The notes under the pieces were generated by a model. It worked only from the letters and a program-made list of their open reading frames with translations. It was not told where the DNA came from and searched no databases. Both the position numbers and the translations under genes were made by a program. Below, one piece after another: positions 36,249-42,030 of a stretch of DNA of 42,030 bases (positions are counted from its first letter, which is position 1; every line of letters starts with the position of its first letter). This DNA is from a virus. Location of the stretch: IMG/VR virus record IMGVR_UViG_3300036651_001481, positions 1 through 42,030 of that record; one strand, written 5' to 3'.

Positions 36249-39200
36249 TTATTGTGTCTGAAGTTTAAGAGATCCAGATTCAGGATCACGCTCAAAAGCA
36301 ATGCTGGTTACCGTTGGAGATGTAGAGACAGTTGTAGCCAAATCTGCACCCACTTCATACTCACCATACAAAGATCCAGGAATAATAAGCGCCGTCTTGG
36401 TAGATCCCACAGTGGAGTTGTATCCTGAAAGTTGATATGTTCCTCTATCGGTAGAAAATTCTGCTTGTATACTTTCCCCTGCATTAAGTGGTAAATGCTG
36501 CACGACAAGCGTAAGTGCTGCCTTTTGCTTATATGCCTCTCCATCATCAGATAAAAGTAATTTAATTGACCCATTTGTAGCAGGATTATTATTGAATGAA
36601 ACATAGTCAACGCCATAGGCTATGCCATCCTGCCAGCCAATCAGAAGTTTGTTTTGTGTTGGTGTAAGCATACCTATACTCACTGTTGAGCCATAGTTAC
36701 CTGTCGAGATAAGATAATCAAGTGACAGTGATTCTCGATACAGTTGTTGGAAAAAGCCGAGGGTTAAGAACGATCCCCATGAATATACACCTCTATTAAC
36801 CGTACTTGAACTCACTGATCCTCCGACACCAAATCTCACTAATGTTCTCCAGGTAGTCACAGCGCCTGGATAAATCTCAACCGTATCTGATTCAAGCATA
36901 TGAGGAATACGTTTTACCTTATCTCCTTCTAAGCCTTGTTGGTATTGAAAAAGGTAGCCAGTATATCCACACCACGCATATAAAGAGGCACCACGAGAAA
37001 GCAGTGCATTGATGCCGCCTTCAGGAACGTCAATAAAAAAGTTAAAGGTCAATGCTGAGCCATCCCAGAAATAAATGCGTCCTTGGTCAAAATCTGTAAT
37101 TGATGTACCTCGAAAACAGCCAATCGCAATGTATTCATTCCACAAAGCAAAGCACTTAACTCGCCATGCAGCAGGAAGAATAAGAGTATTTGGATTGTAC
37201 GAAGCTGCAAGGCCATTATATGTTGCAACGTAGCGTTCATTACCAATCACCATTTGATTAAGCATCTGGCTAATTGGATGCCAGGCAGCATCGGTTACTA
37301 AAAAACTAAAGTATGTGGTAAATCCTGCGGTTGAAAGATTACTACTTGTTCCACAATCTATACTTCCATCAGCAACAGTACTGGTAAAATGCACATGGTA
37401 GATATTGGTAAAATTCGTCAGTGTACGCCAGGGGGTCGCAAACGTAAACTCATAATTTCCTGTATGAAGTGAGGCATTTGCCACTGTGACAGTTGCTACT
37501 TGATTATTGAGGCTATCATGAATTGTTGCAGTCCAGTTGCCAGTTCCCACAGTATTAATACTCACTTGTATTGATTTCTGAGGATCACGACTAGGAGTAA
37601 AAGAAATCTTTGCACTTGAACTCTCAGAAATAGCAACAGGAACTGTATAGGTATTTCCTGTACCTGTATGTGTTTGATCTATATCAAGTCTCGTGGTTGC
37701 ACCAGGATACGGAACATTGGTAGAAAATGTCGGAGTATTGGTTCCAGTAAGCGTATTTGCATTTGCAGTTGCATCAGTTAGATCTCCATTGAGCTTGGCA
37801 TAGAATTGTAATCCTTGAGCATTTGTAGCGGTTTGCTGAGAAAGTGTTGTCGTCCAAAATGCAGCAGTTTGTTGCATGTTAAAAAGTAAGACATCGTCAA
37901 TAAGCCCATCGTAGAAGTCTCCAACAACTGATGCTCCTTTATCTGCCCCTAAATAAAATGCAGAAGCATTATTATTAATTGATGTTTTTGTGCCTGTTGC
38001 GGTTCCTTGAGAAACAGCATTCAGGAAGAAAGTAGCCATGGCACTTGCAGATGCCCACGAGACTGCAACGTGTTGCCATTTTGCAGTCTGCAGATTGACA
38101 TTTTGCGTTAAGGTTTCGGATGTTGTCCCATCTGAAGACACACTAAACTGGAGTTGATAGGTCGTTGTAGTGACCAAGCTTGAGTCCTGGATCACATTGA
38201 TTGTTGGGGTGGTTGAACCTGTGTAGGAAGTAAGATAATTGATATTTATTCTTCCAACGCCTCCATTTCCTCCCTGTACATTGCTTCCTTGTCCCCCTAT
38301 TCCTCCTGAAGCAGTTATAAGATTTGTCCCAAGAGTTGCGGTTTGCGCTTTAAGAAGTATAGATCCTCCCGCACCTGCTCCAGAACCCACTGTTGAAGGA
38401 GAAACAGCTCCATTTGCACCATTTGAGGTAATAGTCCCTGTAATTGTAAGAGTTGCTGCATTTATGAAAATTATTCCTCCACCTACACCGCCTGTTGCCG
38501 CCGTTGGGCTGCCCTGTGCATACATCGCTCCTCCGCCTCCTCCTCCAAAAACCATTGTTGTTAGATCACTTGTGCCTGAAATTCCTCCGCCAATTGCTGC
38601 TGTTGAGCTATCATTTGCACCTGTTCTTCCATTTCCTCCTCCCGCACCTGCTGTACTCTCATAATTTGGTGATCCGCCTCCTCCATTTCCGTTAGCGCTT
38701 GCACTATTAGTTCCAATACCTGTATAACCTTCTCCTTGTTGTCCTGGCGTTTGAGGTGAACCACCATTATGTCCAAGGCCACCTCTGAAACCTGTTGCAT
38801 CCGCTACTACAGAACCTGTAATAGTAACCGTTCCATTGGCTAAGAAAGATAAAATGCCCCCTGTGGTGCCGTTCCATGCTTTGGCCGTATAAGTGACGCC
38901 AGAATTTATCGTCACATTGGTATATTGTTTTAATACCCTTACTTGTGCCCCTGTTGTATATGTTCCAATAAGCGCAGTGCCTGTTGTTATAGTTCCCGCT
39001 GTATAGCTTTGGATAGTATTTCTCTCCCATTGCCCCGCATTTGTTCCTTGAGATTGATGGATTAAGATAATCTGACCTGCGGCAAAGCTTACGTTTGTTG
39101 CCGTAAGCGTCTGGGTTCCTGCAGTGCCGGTGCAGGCAGAGTCAATGGGCGCTTCAGTTGTATTTGAGGAGATTGTCAGTGCTCCATCACTTCCCGAACC

Positions 39201-39872
39201 AAAAAATCCGGAGATTGCCCCAATGCCAAACTTATATGCTTCATGGGATGCAGATTGATCCCATTTTGCTATTAAAGACATGGAATTGCCAACAGCTGGA
39301 AGTGTTGAAGGATAAATATAGCATCCCATTGCTATATCACCTGTAATATCAAATGCCCCCGCATCAATATGGGAAGCATATTGGCTTGATGCAGCTACTA
39401 GAGAGAGGGAATTGGTATTTGTTGGAACTCCCCCTTGTGCCTGAAAATAATTGTCAATAAACTGTGGACTTCCTAAGCTTATTGGTCCATATCTCCCTAT
39501 AGAATTATCAGTCGTATAATAGACATAATCATCTTCTGGATAGTAAAAGATTCCATTCCCATGACTACTTGGAGCTTGGTGTAGGAGAGTATACGTAGGC
39601 GTAGTAGTGCGAGAATAGATATTGCCCGTATTCCCATACATATACGTCGTTAAGTTAGTGGGATAGGTTGTCGCCCATTTAATAAGATCAGTAACGACAG
39701 AGCCTGACTCTTTTAGTGAAGCTGGGAGTAACGTAATCGCTCGAGGATCGTGCCTATGATCTATTGCGATCCCATCTTGATAGACAAAGGAATCTAAACC
39801 TTCTTTGGGAAAGTCACTTATCCCGCTTACAAAGCGCTGTTGTGCAACAATTTTTGGTATCTGATCTGCCAT
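36249..39872 (-). CDS. Large tail protein with LamG-like and Gly-rich inserts, 1207 aa
   Basis: N-terminal and C-terminal parts look like a beta-propeller tail/nozzle protein (RFVSGISDFPKEGLDSF, RYGPISLGSPQ; WNEYIAIGCF, GRIYFWDGS, YLFQYQQG). Between about residues 155 and 680 sits a LamG/ConA-like domain (SQYASHIDAGAFDITGDIAMG ... DGLIDDVLLFN), itself interrupted by about 300 residues of Gly-rich repeats (GGGGGAMY, GSGAGAGGS). It probably combines tail-tube and surface-binding roles. Confidence 0.8.
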   Translation of the reverse strand: MADQIPKIVAQQRFVSGISDFPKEGLDSFVYQDGIAIDHRHDPRAITLLPASLKESGSVVTDLIKWATTYPTNLTTYMYGNTGNIYSRTTTPTYTLLHQAPSSHGNGIFYYPEDDYVYYTTDNSIGRYGPISLGSPQFIDNYFQAQGGVPTNTNSLSLVAASSQYASHIDAGAFDITGDIAMGCYIYPSTLPAVGNSMSLIAKWDQSASHEAYKFGIGAISGFFGSGSDGALTISSNTTEAPIDSACTGTAGTQTLTATNVSFAAGQIILIHQSQGTNAGQWERNTIQSYTAGTITTGTALIGTYTTGAQVRVLKQYTNVTINSGVTYTAKAWNGTTGGILSFLANGTVTITGSVVADATGFRGGLGHNGGSPQTPGQQGEGYTGIGTNSASANGNGGGGSPNYESTAGAGGGNGRTGANDSSTAAIGGGISGTSDLTTMVFGGGGGGAMYAQGSPTAATGGVGGGIIFINAATLTITGTITSNGANGAVSPSTVGSGAGAGGSILLKAQTATLGTNLITASGGIGGQGSNVQGGNGGVGRININYLTSYTGSTTPTINVIQDSSLVTTTTYQLQFSVSSDGTTSETLTQNVNLQTAKWQHVAVSWASASAMATFFLNAVSQGTATGTKTSINNNASAFYLGADKGASVVGDFYDGLIDDVLLFNMQQTAAFWTTTLSQQTATNAQGLQFYAKLNGDLTDATANANTLTGTNTPTFSTNVPYPGATTRLDIDQTHTGTGNTYTVPVAISESSSAKISFTPSRDPQKSIQVSINTVGTGNWTATIHDSLNNQVATVTVANASLHTGNYEFTFATPWRTLTNFTNIYHVHFTSTVADGSIDCGTSSNLSTAGFTTYFSFLVTDAAWHPISQMLNQMVIGNERYVATYNGLAASYNPNTLILPAAWRVKCFALWNEYIAIGCFRGTSITDFDQGRIYFWDGSALTFNFFIDVPEGGINALLSRGASLYAWCGYTGYLFQYQQGLEGDKVKRIPHMLESDTVEIYPGAVTTWRTLVRFGVGGSVSSSTVNRGVYSWGSFLTLGFFQQLYRESLSLDYLISTGNYGSTVSIGMLTPTQNKLLIGWQDGIAYGVDYVSFNNNPATNGSIKLLLSDDGEAYKQKAALTLVVQHLPLNAGESIQAEFSTDRGTYQLSGYNSTVGSTKTALIIPGSLYGEYEVGADLATTVSTSPTVTSIAFERDPESGSLKLQTQ

Positions 39873-39877
39873 ACATA

Positions 39878-40846
39878 TTATGAACCTGAGAGTGTTATCC
39901 CAAAGGCTTTCAGGCCTGGGTATTCAACTGTCTTTTTTCGTTGTATTACATGAGATTCGTTTCTATCTTGATACTTATTGACAAGGCCAATAACTCCTCC
40001 TAAAACGTCATTATCTCCGAATTTGCGATTTGTATTAGAAGGGTCGCCGGTCCAGAATCTATTTTCCCACCTCGCAGCAGAGTCCTCATTATTTTTTAGA
40101 TTTGAGAAAAAATCTGCAGTTGCTCCGTATGCTAAGAGCATATGTCCTTCTTCAGGGATTTCTGGACATTCACCAATGTTATATGCAACTCCAGATGAAG
40201 TTGTGCCTGACCACACTGTCTCCAAATTCATGACAGAGCCTGAAACATACGAGCCAAGTCTATAAAAATACCCCTGCCCACTGACTGTAGGATCAGTTAC
40301 TGTAAACCATCTCCCAACCATTGCGGGGGTAAAGGTAACTCCTGAGCCAGTTATTGTTGTTGAGTTATTTGTAACCGCTACTGTTCCTGTCGAATAATCA
40401 GCAACAGATAAGTTTCTATCTCGATAGTGATAGGACATGTAACCGTTATACACATTTGATGGAACAGGCCAGATACCGAAATCATCTTTTCGAGGAAAGA
40501 AATACTGTGGAAAAGTAGTTGGCTGAAAGGGAATTGCGTTTAGTTCATTCCACTTTTGCTCATCATTCACAATGCGCAACACATATTTATATCCGATGTC
40601 GATATAAATACTTTCAATATTAATAAGTCCTGCAGGATAATAATAATATTGTTGATTAGCAACGGTGGAAAATGTACTGTTATATGTCTCCGTTTTATAA
40701 TCAGACATTTTTGAGAGAATCATTTGATATCTATTGCCAATACTTTGGTTAAAATCAGCCAAAATATTTGTATAATTTGGGTCTGTTGTTTTTACCCCAG
40801 TATTACGAAGATATTGATTAAGTAAATTAGAATATGTGATTTTCAT
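39878..40846 (-). CDS. Head-tail adaptor / tail tubular-type protein, 322 aa
   Basis: Typical order before the nozzle protein. It starts with a helical MKITYSNLLNQYLRNTG part, includes FNQSIGNRYQMILSKMSDYK, YYYYPAGLINIESIYIDI, and a central Ig-like insert (GTVAVTNNSTTITGSGVTF) of a kind used as decoration. Ends with LLAYGATADFF and a long helix. Fits podoviral adaptors (T7 gp11/P22 gp4 role); exact family not verified. Confidence 0.72.
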   Translation of the reverse strand: MKITYSNLLNQYLRNTGVKTTDPNYTNILADFNQSIGNRYQMILSKMSDYKTETYNSTFSTVANQQYYYYPAGLINIESIYIDIGYKYVLRIVNDEQKWNELNAIPFQPTTFPQYFFPRKDDFGIWPVPSNVYNGYMSYHYRDRNLSVADYSTGTVAVTNNSTTITGSGVTFTPAMVGRWFTVTDPTVSGQGYFYRLGSYVSGSVMNLETVWSGTTSSGVAYNIGECPEIPEEGHMLLAYGATADFFSNLKNNEDSAARWENRFWTGDPSNTNRKFGDNDVLGGVIGLVNKYQDRNESHVIQRKKTVEYPGLKAFGITLSGS

Positions 40847-40848
40847 AG

Positions 40849-41679
40849 TTATCCTATATTGCCAACAACATTGTTTGTGCTTGTTCCAAGTGGGATAAAG
40901 GTAATATAGGAATTAGCCTTCATCGTGGGAGACCCTGCTGCTGTTGCAGAAAATGAAATCTGAGGCGTAATTGTTCCCGCTGTTGCAGTTCGTATGATGC
41001 CTTTAAAATAATGATATTCATTGTTTGCTGTCGCTGCGTTGACAACTGTTGAGCTAACAGTATCCACATAGGTAATTTGTGTAGTTGTACCTGTTGTATC
41101 TGCTGCAGCATTTTGGCCAATGACATGATAAAGAATTGAGGTAACCGCTCCTCCCCCTCCTACGGCAAAAGCCATAGCAGTAGTCACAGAATTAGTAGAT
41201 TTCGTAATGTAATATTGGCCTTCGAATAGATAGGTGGTTGAAGCGTTGAAGGTAAACACATCACCTGTTGTCGGGAAAGCTGCCTGCACTCCTGCTGCAA
41301 CCGCAAGGGCAAAGTCGCCTGCTGGGGCAATTGAATACTGCATAGAGGGAGAAACGCCTCTGGCTGATGCAACATGGCTTGTATAAAAAACTGTCCCATC
41401 ATATTCCATTGAGCCTGCAACGGCTGCAGTTAAGTTTGTGCCAGCTGTAAACGTAATAGGATCAATTGATGCTGTTCCTGCAGAAAGTGTAATACCAGAA
41501 ATTGTTGGTGCAGTAATAGTTTTATTTGTTAGTGTCTGGGCAAGTGCAGCCATTTGGGAAGCCATATTTGCATAAGTAATAGAAGAGGAAGTCCCAGAGC
41601 TATTTGGAACTACATAAAATAGATCATTGGTTGCAAGTGTTGTGACAGCCGTTAGGGCGCTTAGTTTTGTATTTGCCAT
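40849..41679 (-). CDS. Tail/head fibre protein, 276 aa
   Basis: The N-terminal MANTKLSALTAVTTLATNDLFYVVPNSS block is a frequent beginning of phage fibres, followed by a coiled part (MASQMAALAQTLTNKTITAPTISG) and a beta-rich C-terminal domain. TAATATG junction with the upstream small gene. Confidence 0.8.
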   Translation of the reverse strand: MANTKLSALTAVTTLATNDLFYVVPNSSGTSSSITYANMASQMAALAQTLTNKTITAPTISGITLSAGTASIDPITFTAGTNLTAAVAGSMEYDGTVFYTSHVASARGVSPSMQYSIAPAGDFALAVAAGVQAAFPTTGDVFTFNASTTYLFEGQYYITKSTNSVTTAMAFAVGGGGAVTSILYHVIGQNAAADTTGTTTQITYVDTVSSTVVNAATANNEYHYFKGIIRTATAGTITPQISFSATAAGSPTMKANSYITFIPLGTSTNNVVGNIG

Positions 41680-41680
41680 A

Positions 41681-41827
41681 TTATAAAGCTAAAAAATTAC
41701 TATCTTCGAGCAATAGACTGTCTCCTGATTCAAGCAACAGATTCCCTACAGAGGTAGACCACCCTGTTGCGTAGGTTGTTGTCTTGGTCCAGGCGGTTGC
41801 TGGTGCTATTTGTGCTTCAGTTGCCAT
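41681..41827 (-). CDS. Small protein opening the tail operon, 48 aa
   Basis: MATEAQIAPATAWTKTTTYATGW... then NLLLESGDSLLLEDSNFLAL, a repeated LLLE-type tail. Start ATG 41825-41827 has a GGGAAAG site after attenuator J. The stop and the next start form TAATATG. Probably a small virion protein; function unknown. Confidence 0.65.
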   Translation of the reverse strand: MATEAQIAPATAWTKTTTYATGWSTSVGNLLLESGDSLLLEDSNFLAL

Positions 41828-41837
41828 ACTTTCCCAC

Positions 41838-41893
41838 AAAAAACGCCCTCCTTTCGGAGAGCGAATAATTGCTCGAACAACTCTATTATAGCA
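41838..41893 (-). promoter_or_regulatory. Late attenuator module J (tail operon)
   Basis: TGCTATAAT (-10 at 41885-41890), predicted +1 G at 41878, UUC, hairpin GAGC/GCTC with loop AATTATTC, terminator CGCTCTCC-GAAA-GGAGGGCG (41844-41863), 6 U (41838-41843). It lies just after the stop of the methyltransferase gene and controls the tail operon. Confidence 0.87.
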
Positions 41894-41894
41894 C

Positions 41895-42030
41895 TTATAT
41901 CAAAGACTTACACCTTTCCTCTACTAATTGTGCAAATTCATGATGTTTTGGTTGCCTCCACAATCTGTCTGGAGCGTAGGCTGAGGGTAAATCAATAATA
42001 GGAAGTGTAATGCGGTTTTGTGGGTAACCT
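41895..42030 (-). CDS. Second copy of the 3' end of the methyltransferase/transferase gene
   Basis: The window ends inside the same reading frame that occupies 1-1076. This stretch encodes the C-terminus (ending EERCKSLI) and the TAA at 41895-41897. Bases 41902-42027 duplicate 1-126, so it is the overlap of a circular contig and not a separate gene. Confidence 0.85.
   Translation of the reverse strand, partial: GYPQNRITLPIIDLPSAYAPDRLWRQPKHHEFAQLVEERCKSLI

Noticed and set aside
38239-38664. Plus-strand 141-aa proline-rich open frame
   Set aside because: It is the antisense of the Gly-rich repeats in the large tail protein; GGN codons read as NCC on the other strand.
1-42030. CRISPR array or insertion sequence
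   Set aside because: No regularly spaced identical repeats with unique spacers and no transposase; the only recombinase is the phage integrase.
1-42030. Alternative genetic code (TGA recoded)
   Set aside because: Long frames close normally on TAA, TAG and TGA, and TGA serves as true stop in many ATGA overlaps.

Overview
The window is an essentially complete genome of a temperate, short-tailed (podovirus-like) bacteriophage. Bases 1-126 recur at 41902-42027, so the contig closes into a circle of about 41.9 kb. The genetic code is standard and the base composition is AT-rich. A GH25 muramidase, an XhlA-like lysis protein and strong GGAGG ribosome sites in part of the genome suggest a low-GC Gram-positive-like host, but the host is not settled by the sequence. 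All genes lie on the minus strand except the integrase and one XRE-type regulator.

Layout in minus-strand transcription order. Tail and ejection genes occupy 41827-31180: tail/fibre proteins, an adaptor, a 1207-residue tail protein, and three ejection-type proteins, one with a glucosaminidase domain. The lysis block is 31124-28443: an XhlA-like membrane protein, a PLD-like protein, GH25 endolysin and holin. The lysogeny block is 28442-26697: XRE regulator, tyrosine integrase, an attP candidate carrying the 5' half of a tRNA, and a small HTH protein. The early region is 26900-17042: many small genes, an SLT transglycosylase, a C5-type DNA methyltransferase, an RNA ligase, a Rap/NinG-like protein and a groES-X-groEL operon. 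Packaging and head genes are at 16988-4793: small and large terminase, portal, scaffold, major capsid, decoration and fibre-like proteins. A glycan-modification cluster (4725 to 1, closing at 41895) holds a GT2-TPR glycosyltransferase, PIG-L deacetylase, nucleotide-sugar dehydrogenase-like protein, DUF6625-like protein, epimerase and a methyltransferase/transferase fusion. No DNA polymerase, primase, helicase or SSB is recognisable.

The most unusual feature is a regulatory module present as eleven hairpin units at ten promoters. Each unit has an extended -10 promoter (usually TGnTATAAT). The predicted start site is a purine followed by UUC (UUC or AUC) and a 4-bp hairpin whose 3' arm is also the 5' arm of an intrinsic terminator with a 6-8 U tract, placed just before the first start codon of the operon. 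The stem quartets differ between copies (GAGC, AGTC, AAGC, GAGT, CGGT, GGTC, AGGT) but all three arms co-vary. The modules precede the packaging, head, tail, ejection and glycan operons and are absent from the early and lysogeny regions. I infer a genome-wide late-gene attenuation/antitermination switch with an unidentified trans-acting factor.

Other notable structure: a perfect TTGACA-17-TATAAT promoter with two tandem attenuators before the capsid gene; apparently leaderless groES; a pseudoknot-rich segment at 23828-24115; interleaved inverted repeats before the lysis genes; four GCTAG repeats at exact 11-bp spacing before the XRE gene; and a recurring stop-start junction, TAATATG.
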